Source of the DNA: Pseudomonas paraversuta
GTDB taxonomy: Bacteria > Pseudomonadota > Gammaproteobacteria > Pseudomonadales > Pseudomonadaceae
Assembly: GCF_904063065.1 (NCBI RefSeq)
Contig: NZ_CAJFCL010000011.1
Span: 62,001 to 126,000 of the forward strand
Length of the DNA: 64,000 nucleotides
Direction of reading: 5' to 3'
Position numbers and translations under genes: made by a program. Numbering within the stretch: the stretch's first letter is position 1; every line of letters starts with the position of its first letter. The notes beneath the pieces are model-generated. The model was given only the letters and a program-made list of their open reading frames with translations. It searched no databases and was not told where the DNA came from. Shown here piece by piece: positions 8,074 through 16,794 of this stretch.

Positions 8074-8307
8074 ATGCCTGAAAATTGAGCTGTTTTCGCT
8101 GGGAAACGACATTGAATCCCAGTATGATTCGCGCCACATAAGCACCGCGCCCTGCATCGAGCAGGCCGGATCGCAGGCAAGGCAGCAATAAGCCGCCACG
8201 CCCCACCCCTGACACTCAGGGCCTGGATGTCTAAATTGAAGGCGAGTACGGCTTACCAAAAATAAGCCAAACCCGCCCCCGAGAAGCCGGCCACAAGCCG
8301 GTTTTTT
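8074..8307 (+). ncRNA. possible small RNA gene between two terminators
   Basis: The 210 bp after the ppa terminator carry no convincing reading frame but end in a second complete plus-strand terminator (8284-8307). A second terminator this far downstream implies a second transcript. Candidate promoter elements are weak (TTGAAT near 8112 with a poor -10 at about 8135), and an internal CTGC-loop-GCAG hairpin lies near 8153-8166. The family is not recognised. It could instead be a back-up terminator for ppa. Confidence 0.25.
8284..8307 (+). terminator. second intrinsic terminator downstream of ppa
   Basis: CCGGC-CACAA-GCCGG, extended by G-U and A-T pairs, is followed by TTTTTT on the plus strand. 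Confidence 0.8.
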
Positions 8308-8343
8308 AATGCCTGCCACAAAGCCGCAACCTGCCAGCCCTTC

Positions 8344-8420
8344 AGGGGCGAGCTTGCTTGCGAGCACCGGCGCCGCGGCCCTTCAAGTGGGCCGCCATCG
8401 CTGGCAAGCCAGCTCCCACA
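8344..8420. repeat. REP-type doublet
   Basis: GGGGCGAGCTTGCTTGCGAGCA is followed by CATCGCTGGCAAGCCAGCTCCCACA, the same two element types that make up the array at 12621-13395. It lies just beyond the 3' end of the minus-strand gene at 8430. Confidence 0.7.
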
Positions 8421-8429
8421 TGGTACTGT

Positions 8430-8996
8430 TCAGACATAGCGAGTGCCGGGGAAGCTCCGCTTAATATTGCCTTTGATTACCCGATAGCGTTCGCCGCCAT
8501 GCTCGACATCCACATACTTAAAGGGGGGAAGCCACTGTATGCGTCCGAGAGGGGCGGCCATATAAGCAAAACTGATACCAGCCTGCAAAAATGCATCTCG
8601 GGCCTGTTCAAGCCATACACCCTTGCCAAGATCACACCCCTGAAACTTTATCACCCCGACTTCGCGCAAACTGTATCTACGAAGCTCCTGCGCCAAATCT
8701 TCCGCTGTCCTTTCGCGCCCGATTCCGTGTTCATTGGCATGGGAAATAATATCCAGACGATCAGTCGTCCTGACACTGGCGAAATAATGAAAGTTGTTTT
8801 TAAAATAATCAGGGGTTCCATCCCCATACAAAGAACAATAGTCAGGATAATAGGTTGTTAAATATTCATACTTCGCCTTATTCGATCGCCGAAAATCATA
8901 GGCAAGCAATACTTCAATTTTGCCGAACGGCCAGCGGGCGGAATGAATGAGTGGTAGTTTTGCCACCAGACGACAGGCTTGGAGCTTTAAGTTCAT
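8430..8996 (-). CDS. unrecognised protein with a C80/caspase-like His...Cys pattern
   Basis: A 188-aa protein that I do not recognise by name. The ATG at 8996 is chosen because AAGGA lies 8 bases upstream; an upstream GTG at 9125 in the same frame has no such site. Residues about 80-150 resemble the core of clan CD cysteine peptidases (C80, the MARTX/TcdA cutting domain, and caspases): a hydrophobic strand ending in DIISHANEHG, a helix AEDLAQELRR, then GVIKFQGCDLG, where His and Cys would be the catalytic pair, then a helix and an AAPLG strand. There is no signal peptide, transmembrane segment or repeat domain. Base composition is lower in GC than its neighbours, and it stands alone in an AT-rich pocket, consistent with horizontal gain. 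Function unknown; peptidase activity is inference. Confidence 0.6.
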   Translation of the reverse strand: MNLKLQACRLVAKLPLIHSARWPFGKIEVLLAYDFRRSNKAKYEYLTTYYPDYCSLYGDGTPDYFKNNFHYFASVRTTDRLDIISHANEHGIGRERTAEDLAQELRRYSLREVGVIKFQGCDLGKGVWLEQARDAFLQAGISFAYMAAPLGRIQWLPPFKYVDVEHGGERYRVIKGNIKRSFPGTRYV

Positions 8997-9366
8997 GGAG
9001 CGGGTCCTTGATGGCGAACGCAGCGTATTTGGCCCAGGCCTAAAGATCAGCTGTCGTGCCCGCCTGAGTTGGGTACGACACCAGAACAACAGTTTTACAA
9101 CCCCTTTAAAGAACCACGCCAACACCCAATGCTCAAAAATATTCAGTACTTATAAAGTACGACTCACACATGCAACCCGTGCGACTTATAAAAATAAGAT
9201 GTATGCCCTCTAATAAAAACAGGAAAAGTCTGATATTTCCTGGCGCGTGCAATACTTAACAAACCTATACTGAACAACTTCAGAGGTAGCTACGCCCCCT
9301 TAAACCCGCCATAGTCTCAATTAAGGTGAACCGCTACGTTGAAGTTTGCCAGCGTGGCAAGGTCAA
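8997..9366. other. AT-rich spacer upstream of the 188-aa gene
   Basis: 370 bp between the 188-aa gene and cueR (both minus strand) with no supported gene. Positions 9120-9330 are distinctly AT-rich for this genome and contain short inverted repeats such as GTACTTATAAAGTAC (about 9145-9160) and GGAAAAGTCTGATATTTCC (about 9222-9240). The promoter of the 188-aa gene must lie here, but no consensus -35/-10 pair stands out. Confidence 0.5.
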
Positions 9367-9852
9367 TCACTTTTCAGCAAACTGCCGCTGGTGGGCTGAG
9401 GCCGGTGTGTCGAGCCCGAACCGCGGTGTCCGGCGCGGGGCTTGCGGCGCTGCAGCCAAAGCATTGAGCTCGGCCAGCCCGGCTATGATCGGGCAGTCCG
9501 GGCGGTCATTGCCGCGACAGTGACTGGCCAGACTTTCGAGGGTTTGCGCCATCGCCTGCAGTTCGGCGATTTTCGCTTTCAGACCCGCGACATGGGTCAG
9601 CGCCATGGCCTTGACCACAGCGCTGACGCGATCACGGTCGCGCCACAACTCCAGTAACTCCGAGATCTGTTCAACAGAGAACCCCAGGTCGCGGGCGCGC
9701 CGGATAAAGCCCAGGGCATTGGCGTCCTGGGGGCTGTAAAGCCGGTAGCCGGCCTCGGTTCGAAGGGCTTTGGGGATCAAGCCAGTCTGTTCGTAGTAGC
9801 GGATCATCTTCGCCGAAACCCCGGAAAAACTGGCCGCCTGACCGATATTCAT
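9367..9852 (-). CDS. cueR: copper-responsive MerR-family regulator CueR
   Basis: A 161-aa dimeric activator that senses Cu(I). The N-terminal winged helix (IGQAASFSGVSAKMIRYYE) is typical of MerR proteins, a long dimerisation helix follows, and the metal loop holds Cys112 and Cys120, the same numbers as in E. coli CueR. Ser77 is the residue that distinguishes monovalent-metal sensors from the Cys of ZntR. The C-terminus extends about 25 residues past E. coli CueR. Of two adjacent ATG codons the second is chosen because it is better spaced from AGGA. It lies 44 bp downstream of copA on the same strand, so it is probably made in the copA operon and controls it. Confidence 0.93.
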   Translation of the reverse strand: MNIGQAASFSGVSAKMIRYYEQTGLIPKALRTEAGYRLYSPQDANALGFIRRARDLGFSVEQISELLELWRDRDRVSAVVKAMALTHVAGLKAKIAELQAMAQTLESLASHCRGNDRPDCPIIAGLAELNALAAAPQAPRRTPRFGLDTPASAHQRQFAEK

Positions 9853-9896
9853 CATGTTCCTCTCCCTGGCTCCTGCCCGCGAAAAACTGCCCCCGT

Positions 9897-12401
9897 TTAC
9901 ACGCCACTCACCGCCATCGGCGCCTTGAAGCCCTTGAGCCGGAGCGCGTTGACCAGCACAAAGATGCTGGAAAGCGCCATCGCAGCCGCCGCAAAGATCG
10001 GCGACAGCAATGTGCCGTTCACCGGGTATAGCGCTCCCGCCGCGACCGGGATCAGCACTGCGTTGTAAGCGAAGGCCCAGAACAGGTTCTGCTTGATGTT
10101 GCGGATCGTCGCCTGACTCAGGGCGATGGCATTCGGCACGCCACGCAGGTCGCCTGACATCAGCACCACGTCTGCCGCCTCGATGGCCACATCGGTACCG
10201 GTGCCGATGGCCAGCCCCACGTCCGCTTCGGCCAGCGCCGGGGCGTCGTTGATGCCGTCGCCGACGAAGGCCACCCGTGCACCATTGACCCGGAATTTCT
10301 TCAGTGCCGCGACCTTGCCGTCGGGCAGGACCTCGGCCGCCACCTCATCAATCCCCAACTGGCGGGCGATGGCATTGGCCGTGGCCGCATTGTCACCGGT
10401 GATCATCGCCACCTTGAGGCCCAGGGCGTGCAGCGCCTTGATCGCCTCCAAAGTGGTCTCCCTGATGGGGTCGGCCACCGCAATCACCGCCGCCAGACGA
10501 CCGTCGATGGCGGCATAAAGCGGGCTCTTGCCCTGCTCCCCCAGACGTTGGGCGGTCGCGACAAAGCTCGACACATCCAGCCCCAATAGCGTCATGAAAC
10601 GGTCTGCGCCGACCGACACGGTCCGCCCCGACACTTTGGCCGTCACCCCGAAACCCGGGGTTGCCTCGAAGCTGTCGATGGCACCCATCACCAGACCACG
10701 TTGTTTCGCCGCGCTGACGATGGCTTCGCCGATCGGGTGTTCGGAGCGGGTTTCGACCGCAGCCACCAGCCCCAGCACTTCGTCGTAATCAAAGCCTTCG
10801 GCAGGCACCAGATCGGTCAGTTCCGGGCGGCCCTTGGTCAGGGTGCCGGTCTTGTCGAGGGCGATCACACTCACATCCCGCAACGCCTGCAAGGCTTCGC
10901 CTTTACGAAACAGCACCCCCAGTTCCGCCGCGCGCCCGGTACCGACCATGATCGAGGTCGGCGTAGCCAGCCCCATGGCGCACGGGCAGGCGATGATGAG
11001 TACCGCCACCGCATTGACCAGGGCAAAGGTCAGCGCCGGGGTCGGCCCGAAGATCAGCCAGACCACAAAGGTCAGGGTGGCCGCTGCCATCACGGCCGGG
11101 ACGAACCACATGGTGACCTTGTCCACCAGCGCCTGGATCGGCAGCTTGGAACCCTGGGCCTGCTCGACCAGACGGATGATCTGCGCCAGCACCGTGTTGG
11201 CCCCGATTCGGGTCACGCGAAAACTGAAAGCCCCGGTCTTGTTGATCGTGCCGCCAATCACTTGAGCACCCGCAGTTTTATGCACCGGCACCGGCTCGCC
11301 GCTGATCATGCTCTCGTCGACATAGGAGGCGCCTTCGACAATCTCGCCATCGAGGGCGATTTTCTCCCCCGGACGTACCAGCACCACGTCCCCGGTTGTC
11401 ACCTGCTCGAGGGGCAGTTCAAGGGTTTCACCGTTGCGCTCTACCCGCGCGGTTTTGGCCTGCAGCCCGACCAGACGTTTGATCGCCTGTGAGGTTCGGC
11501 CCTTGGCCCGGGCCTCCAGCGAGCGGCCAAGCAAAATAAGAGTGACGATGACCGCGGCCGCTTCGAAATACACATTGGCGGTGCCCTGGGGTAGCACTTG
11601 AGGGGCAAAGGTCGCGACCAGCGAATAGCCGTATGCCGCCGAGGTCCCGACTGCCACCAGCGAGTTCATGTCCGGAGCACCGCGCAGCAGGGCCGGAACA
11701 CCCTTGCGGAAAAAACGCAGCCCCGGCCCGAACAGCACCAGGGTGGCCAGCACGAACTGGATATACCAGTTTGTCTGCTGACCGATGACCGTCATCACCC
11801 AATGATGCATGGCGGGAATCAGGTGCGAGCCCATCTCCAGAATGAACACCGGCAAGCTGAGGATGGCGGCAATCAGCAAGGACCGCTGCAGCCCCCGGGC
11901 CTCGCCCTCGCGCCGCTGGTCATCCTGCTCGCCCGCATCCGGGAGGTCGGCAGACAAGCGTCGCGCCGTATACCCCGCCCGCTCCACTGCGGCCTCAAGG
12001 TCGGCAGCAGAAACGGCACCGGCGAGGTGAGTGACCCGGGCGCGCTCGGTGGCCAGGTTGACGCTGGCCTGCCGCACGCCGGGCACCTTCGCCAGCGCCT
12101 TCTCGACCCGGCCCACACACGAGGCACAGGTCATGCCTGCAATCGACAGCTCGGTGGTTTCTTCACGCACCGAGTAGCCCACGCGCTCGATGGCATCTAC
12201 TACCGCCTGCGGATCGGCCACGCCACTGAAGCTGACATCGGCGCGCTCGGTGGCCAGGTTGACCACGGCCGACTGCACACCCGGGACCGCCTTGAGCGCA
12301 CGTTCGACCCGACCGACGCACGAGGCGCACGTCATGCCTTCAACCGGCAGACTCAGGCGCGCGGATGCTTTGGACTCTGGTTGAAGCGAAACGCTAGCCA
12401 T
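9897..12401 (-). CDS. copA: Cu(I)-exporting P1B-type ATPase CopA
   Basis: An 834-aa inner-membrane pump that expels cytoplasmic Cu(I). Two N-terminal heavy-metal domains carry MTCASC at residues 23-28 and 90-95. Then come membrane helices, the actuator motif SGEPVPV, the transmembrane metal site CPCAMG, the phosphorylation loop DKTGTLTKG, the ATP-binding SEHP, and the hinge GDGINDAP. The motifs are complete and in order and the length suits a two-HMA CopA. AGGAGAG precedes the ATG. A CueR-type promoter lies upstream and cueR follows, making a self-contained copper-tolerance module. Confidence 0.96.
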   Translation of the reverse strand: MASVSLQPESKASARLSLPVEGMTCASCVGRVERALKAVPGVQSAVVNLATERADVSFSGVADPQAVVDAIERVGYSVREETTELSIAGMTCASCVGRVEKALAKVPGVRQASVNLATERARVTHLAGAVSAADLEAAVERAGYTARRLSADLPDAGEQDDQRREGEARGLQRSLLIAAILSLPVFILEMGSHLIPAMHHWVMTVIGQQTNWYIQFVLATLVLFGPGLRFFRKGVPALLRGAPDMNSLVAVGTSAAYGYSLVATFAPQVLPQGTANVYFEAAAVIVTLILLGRSLEARAKGRTSQAIKRLVGLQAKTARVERNGETLELPLEQVTTGDVVLVRPGEKIALDGEIVEGASYVDESMISGEPVPVHKTAGAQVIGGTINKTGAFSFRVTRIGANTVLAQIIRLVEQAQGSKLPIQALVDKVTMWFVPAVMAAATLTFVVWLIFGPTPALTFALVNAVAVLIIACPCAMGLATPTSIMVGTGRAAELGVLFRKGEALQALRDVSVIALDKTGTLTKGRPELTDLVPAEGFDYDEVLGLVAAVETRSEHPIGEAIVSAAKQRGLVMGAIDSFEATPGFGVTAKVSGRTVSVGADRFMTLLGLDVSSFVATAQRLGEQGKSPLYAAIDGRLAAVIAVADPIRETTLEAIKALHALGLKVAMITGDNAATANAIARQLGIDEVAAEVLPDGKVAALKKFRVNGARVAFVGDGINDAPALAEADVGLAIGTGTDVAIEAADVVLMSGDLRGVPNAIALSQATIRNIKQNLFWAFAYNAVLIPVAAGALYPVNGTLLSPIFAAAAMALSSIFVLVNALRLKGFKAPMAVSGV

Positions 12402-12434
12402 TGGAAACTCTCCTTGAATGTCACGATTGAGCCG

Positions 12435-12465
12435 ATCTTGAAGCTTCCCAGCATGGTAAGGTCAA
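12435..12465 (-). promoter_or_regulatory. CueR-controlled copA promoter
   Basis: On the minus strand TTGACC (12465-12460) and CAAGAT (12440-12435) are separated by 19 bp, the overlong spacer typical of MerR-family promoters. The spacer contains the dyad ACCTTACCATGCTGGGAAGCT of CueR operators. The -10 lies about 33 bp before the copA ATG. Confidence 0.85.
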
Positions 12466-12620
12466 GGGGCTTGACCGCCATAAGATCTCTGCACAGTGCA
12501 TGCCGCATATCGTAGTCGCTACCAAGCAACGCGAGGCTGCGAGCTGTTGAAAACGCCAAAGCAAGCACCCCGGTGTATCCCCTGCTCCGGGGTTTAAGGT
12601 TATACGGACGTTGCCCGATC

Positions 12621-13395
12621 GCAGTGATGCCATCGCTGGCAAGCCAGCTCCCACAAGATCCGCCAGCCACCACAACCCCCTGTAGGAGCGAGCTTGCTCG
12701 CGATCCTCTAGCCCCCCGGTCGTTCCGCCAGACAGCAGTGATGCCATCGCTGGCAAGCCAGCTCCCACAAAATTACCGCCAGCCACCACAACCCCCTGTA
12801 GGAGCGAGCTTGCTCGCGATCCGCTGGCACCCCGGTCGTTCCGCCAGACCGCAGAGATGCCATCGCTGGCAAGCCAGCTCCCACAAAATTACCGCCAGCC
12901 ACCACAACCCCCTGTAGGAGCGAGCTTGCTCGCGATCCGCTGGCACCCCGGTCGTTCCGCCAGACCGCAGTGATGCCATCGCTGGCAAGCCAGCTCCCAC
13001 AAGATCCGCCAGCCACCATAAACCCCTGTAGGAGCGAGCTTGCTCGCGATCCGCTGGCACCCCGGTCGTTCCGCCAGACAGCAGTGATGCCATCGCTGGC
13101 AAGCCAGCTCCCACAAGATCCGCCAGCCACCACAAACCCCTGTAGGAGCGAGCTTGCTCGCGATCCGCTGGCACCCCGGTCGCTCCGCCAGACCGCAGTG
13201 ATGCCATCGCTGGCGAGCCAGCTCCCACAAGATCCGCCAGCCACCACAACCCCCTGTAGGAGCGAGCTTGCTCGCGATCCTCTAGCCCCCCGGTCGTTCC
13301 GCCAGACAGCAGTGATGCCATCGCTGGCAAGCCAGCTCCCACAAAATTACCGCCAGCCACCACAACCCCCTGTAGGAGCGAGCTTGCCCGCGATC
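12621..13395. repeat. tandem array of seven REP pairs
   Basis: Seven near-identical units, each with one element of the type CGCTGGCAAGCCAGC and one TGTAGGAGCGAGCTTGCTCG in opposite arrangement. The second element starts at 12681, 12797, 12913, 13027, 13141, 13255 and 13371, so the period is 116,116,114,114,114,116 bp. The 2-bp difference comes from an AAAATTACC versus AGATCC linker variant. The array occupies most of the divergent spacer between copA and xseB. It contains no unique spacers, so it is not CRISPR. Reading frames through it are by-products of the repeat. Confidence 0.92.
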
Positions 13396-13547
13396 CCCAG
13401 GCCGCGCGATCTTGCAGATCGGCCATTGTGTTGCCATCACGGGCATTCCGGGCCCCGTCAGGGCGGACAGGCAGGGGCCGAGGATTTGCCCCGGAACCCG
13501 CCGTCTGCTAGTGTCAGCCGGTTTTAACGCCTACCGAGAATGCCGCT

Positions 13548-13790
13548 ATGGCCCGCAAAAAAGTTGCCCTGGATTTCGAACAGTCCCTCGCTGACCTGCA
13601 ATCACTGGTCGAGCGTCTGGAAAATGGCGAGCTGTCACTGGAAGATTCGTTGACCGCCTTCGAGCAAGGCATCCGCTTGACCCGTGATTGCCAAGGCGCA
13701 CTGGCTCAAGCTGAACAGAAAGTGCAAATTCTGCTTGAGCGTGATGGTGAACTGGCCCAAGAGCCCTTTGAAGCGGAACAGCCAGAATGA
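13548..13790 (+). CDS. xseB: exodeoxyribonuclease VII small subunit
   Basis: An 80-aa small subunit of the ExoVII nuclease, which degrades single-stranded DNA to short oligonucleotides with XseA (not in this window). The conserved stretch FEQSLADLQSLVERLENGEL and the following LEDSLTAFEQGIRLTRDCQ are family hallmarks. The length is normal. Its stop overlaps the ispA start (ATGA), showing translational coupling. Confidence 0.94.
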   Translation: MARKKVALDFEQSLADLQSLVERLENGELSLEDSLTAFEQGIRLTRDCQGALAQAEQKVQILLERDGELAQEPFEAEQPE

Positions 13791-14674
13791 TTGATGCCTA
13801 CCAGACCAGCAGCCAGGACCGCGTCAACGCGGCGCTTGAGCGCTTGTTTGTCGCTCCGTCTGCGGAGTTGGCCCGCCTCTATGAAGCAATGCGCTACAGC
13901 GTGATGAACGGCGGCAAACGGGTCCGCCCGCTTTTGGCCTATGCCGCCTGCGAAGCCTTGGGTGCCGCGGCCGAGCAAGCCAATGGTGCGGCCTGTGCAG
14001 TGGAGCTGATCCACGCCTATTCGCTGGTGCATGATGACTTGCCAGCAATGGACGATGACGACTTGCGTCGCGGCCAGCCGACCACCCATAAAGCGTTCGA
14101 TGAAGCCTGCGCGATTCTGGCCGGTGACGGCCTGCAAAGCCTTGCATTCAGCGCCCTGCTGGATCCGCGACTCAATACTCTGGATGCTGAGACACGCTTG
14201 CGCATGGTCGCAGCTCTGGCCCTCGCTGCCGGCCCGGCGGGCATGGTTGGCGGACAGGCGATCGATCTCGGTTCGGTCGGAATCAAACTTGATCAGACCG
14301 CTCTCGAATTCATGCACCGGCACAAGACCGGCGCTCTGATCGAGGCCAGCGTACAGCTGGGCGCCCTGGCCAGCGGCCATGCCAGTGCTGATGATCTGCA
14401 GGCTCTGAACCTCTATGCACGGGCGGTTGGCCTGGCATTCCAGGTTCAGGACGACATTCTCGACGTTGAAAGCGATACCGCAACCCTGGGCAAACGCCAG
14501 GGCGCCGATATTGCACGGGACAAACCGACCTACCCGGCACTGATGGGTCTGGATGGCGCCAAAGCCTATGCACTGGAGCTGCGTGACCAGGCACTCAATG
14601 CGCTGCAATCTTTTGACACTACAGCCGATCCGCTGCGCGCACTGGCTCGATACATAGTCGAACGTCGCCACTAG
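13787..14674 (+). CDS. ispA: (2E,6E)-farnesyl diphosphate synthase
   Basis: A 295-aa prenyl transferase that condenses IPP with DMAPP and GPP to farnesyl diphosphate for ubiquinone, undecaprenyl and related lipids. The first aspartate-rich motif DDLPAMDDDD LRRG region is at about residues 83-95, and the second, DDILD, at about 223-227. GGKRVRP near residue 45 binds IPP. It starts inside the xseB stop and is followed after 129 bp by dxs, the classic xseB-ispA-dxs order. Confidence 0.96.
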   Translation: MIDAYQTSSQDRVNAALERLFVAPSAELARLYEAMRYSVMNGGKRVRPLLAYAACEALGAAAEQANGAACAVELIHAYSLVHDDLPAMDDDDLRRGQPTTHKAFDEACAILAGDGLQSLAFSALLDPRLNTLDAETRLRMVAALALAAGPAGMVGGQAIDLGSVGIKLDQTALEFMHRHKTGALIEASVQLGALASGHASADDLQALNLYARAVGLAFQVQDDILDVESDTATLGKRQGADIARDKPTYPALMGLDGAKAYALELRDQALNALQSFDTTADPLRALARYIVERRH

Positions 14675-14803
14675 ACCTGGAAAATCCGGTTTTTCAGGCA
14701 GTGTCTAATGCCAAGGTCTGACTAACGATTACCTCCGCGCGTGGGCAGCTTACGTTCCTTAAGGTAAACTGCCACCTCTTCTATATTTATAACGATTCGC
14801 CTG

Positions 14804-16702
14804 ATGCCAACGACGTTTCAAGAGATCCCCCGCAAGCGCCCGACTACGCCCCTGCTCGACCGAGCGGGCACGCCTGCGGGCCTGCGCCGACTGGCTGAAG
14901 CCGAGCTGGAACCCCTGGCCGACGAATTGCGCCAGGAATTGCTCTATACCGTCGGCCAGACGGGCGGGCATTTTGGTGCCGGCCTGGGCGTCATTGAACT
15001 GACGATTGCGTTGCACTACGTGTTCGATACCCCGGATGACCGGCTGGTATGGGACGTGGGTCATCAGGCGTATCCGCACAAAATCCTCACCGGCCGCCGC
15101 GAGCAAATGGCGACATTGCGCCAGAAAGACGGGATCGCCGCTTTCCCGCGCCGCGCCGAGAGCGAGTACGACACCTTTGGCGTCGGCCACTCCAGCACCT
15201 CAATCAGTGCCGCACTGGGCATGGCCATCGCTGCCCGCCTGCAAAATAGCGAGCGCAAGGCCATCGCCGTGATCGGTGACGGCGCGCTGACCGCCGGCAT
15301 GGCTTTTGAAGCCCTGAACCATGCGCCTGAAGTCGATGCCAACATGCTGGTCATCCTCAACGACAACGACATGTCGATCTCGCGCAATGTCGGCGGCCTG
15401 TCCAACTATCTGGCCAAAATCCTCTCCAGCCGTACCTACGCCAGCATGCGCGAAGGCAGCAAGAAAGTGCTGTCGCGTCTGCCAGGCGCGTGGGAAATTG
15501 CCCGGCGCACCGAAGAATATGCCAAAGGCATGTTGGTACCCGGCACCCTGTTTGAAGAGCTGGGCTGGAATTACATTGGGCCTATCGATGGCCACGACCT
15601 GCCGACCCTGATCGCCACGCTGCGCAACATGCGCGACCTCAAGGGTCCGCAGTTCCTGCATATCGTGACCAAAAAGGGCAAAGGCTTTGCCCCGGCCGAG
15701 GCTGACCCGATCGGCTACCACGCCATCACCAAACTTGAGCCGCTGGACGCACCGAAAGCAGCGCCAAAAGCTGCGAGCGGGCCGAAGTACTCTGCGGTAT
15801 TCGGCGAGTGGCTGTGTGACATGGCTGCTGTCGATCAACGCCTGGTCGGTATTACCCCGGCCATGAAAGAAGGCTCGGACCTGATCGCGTTCAGCGAGCG
15901 TTTCCCGTTGCGTTATTTCGACGTGGCCATTGCTGAACAACACGCCGTGACCTTTGCCGCGGGCATGGCCTGCGAAGGCGCCAAGCCTGTGGTGGCGATC
16001 TACTCGACATTCTTGCAGCGCGGTTACGACCAGCTGGTGCATGACGTAGCCGTGCAGAATCTGGACGTGCTGTTCGCTATCGACCGCGCGGGCCTGGTGG
16101 GCGAAGACGGCCCCACCCACGCCGGCAGTTTTGACCTGTCTTACCTGCGGTGCATCCCGGGTATGGTGATCATGACCCCGAGCGATGAAAACGAACTGCG
16201 CAAAATGCTGACCACCGGCCACCTGTACAACGGTCCGGCGGCAGTACGCTACCCGCGGGGCAGCGGACCGAATGCAAGCATCGAAAAAACCCTTGAACCG
16301 CTGGAAATCGGTAAAGGCGTGATACGTCGCAAAGGCAACAAGGTGGCGATGCTGGTGTTTGGCGTGCAATTGGCCGAAGCACTGCAAGTGGCGGAAAAAA
16401 TCGACGCCACCGTGGTCGACATGCGCTTCGTCAAACCTATGGATGAAGCACTGGTGCGCGAAATGGCCGACAGCCATGAACTGCTGGTGACCATTGAAGA
16501 GAACGCCATCATGGGCGGTGCGGGTGCGGCAGTCAGCGAGTTGCTGGCCCGTGAAAACGTGCTCAAGTCGGTATTGCATCTGGGCTTGCCGGACGTCTAT
16601 GTCGAACATGCCAAACCGAGCCAGATGCTCGCCGAATGCGGGCTGGATGCGGCAGGTATCGAAGCATCGGTGCGCCAGCGCATGCAACTGCTGGGGCTCT
16701 GA
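14804..16702 (+). CDS. dxs: 1-deoxy-D-xylulose-5-phosphate synthase
   Basis: A 632-aa thiamine diphosphate enzyme that joins pyruvate and glyceraldehyde-3-phosphate, the first step of the MEP isoprenoid pathway. It shows VWDVGHQAYPHKILTGR, the thiamine-binding GDGALTAGMAFEALNH with NDNDMSIS, the pyrimidine domain with FDVAIAEQHAVTFAAGMA, and a C-terminal transketolase domain. The length is normal. The ATG at 14804 gives the usual pseudomonad N-terminus, although no strong Shine-Dalgarno is visible. A REP pair follows. Confidence 0.97.
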   Translation: MPTTFQEIPRKRPTTPLLDRAGTPAGLRRLAEAELEPLADELRQELLYTVGQTGGHFGAGLGVIELTIALHYVFDTPDDRLVWDVGHQAYPHKILTGRREQMATLRQKDGIAAFPRRAESEYDTFGVGHSSTSISAALGMAIAARLQNSERKAIAVIGDGALTAGMAFEALNHAPEVDANMLVILNDNDMSISRNVGGLSNYLAKILSSRTYASMREGSKKVLSRLPGAWEIARRTEEYAKGMLVPGTLFEELGWNYIGPIDGHDLPTLIATLRNMRDLKGPQFLHIVTKKGKGFAPAEADPIGYHAITKLEPLDAPKAAPKAASGPKYSAVFGEWLCDMAAVDQRLVGITPAMKEGSDLIAFSERFPLRYFDVAIAEQHAVTFAAGMACEGAKPVVAIYSTFLQRGYDQLVHDVAVQNLDVLFAIDRAGLVGEDGPTHAGSFDLSYLRCIPGMVIMTPSDENELRKMLTTGHLYNGPAAVRYPRGSGPNASIEKTLEPLEIGKGVIRRKGNKVAMLVFGVQLAEALQVAEKIDATVVDMRFVKPMDEALVREMADSHELLVTIEENAIMGGAGAAVSELLARENVLKSVLHLGLPDVYVEHAKPSQMLAECGLDAAGIEASVRQRMQLLGL

Positions 16703-16717
16703 GCCAATCAGACTTAC

Positions 16718-16779
16718 TGCAGGAGCGAGCGTGCTCGCGAGCTTTCCAACGAGCTCGCGAGCAAGCTCGCTCCTACAGG
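16718..16779. repeat. REP pair between dxs and the TonB receptor
   Basis: TGCAGGAGCGAGCGTGCTCGCGAGC pairs with GAGCTCGCGAGCAAGCTCGCTCCTACA across a short loop. It fills most of the 92-bp spacer and leaves little room for a promoter or cobalamin riboswitch. Confidence 0.85.
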
Positions 16780-16794
16780 GTTAATTGAGAACAC

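Noticed and set aside
12621..13395. CRISPR-like look of a regular tandem repeat
   Set aside because: The whole unit is repeated with no unique spacers, each unit is an inverted REP pair, and there are no cas genes.
12708..13426. Overlapping frames of 110-217 codons with repeated peptide blocks in the copA-xseB spacer
   Set aside because: They are translations of the REP array, whose 114-bp period is a multiple of 3. No start sites or conserved protein were seen.
15200..16687. Long minus-strand frames opposite dxs, exaC and uvrA
   Set aside because: All are shadows of complete, well-recognised genes in the other strand and show no protein-family features.
16703..16794. Cobalamin riboswitch before the BtuB-like gene
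   Set aside because: The 92-bp spacer is mostly a REP pair and lacks a B12-box-like element.
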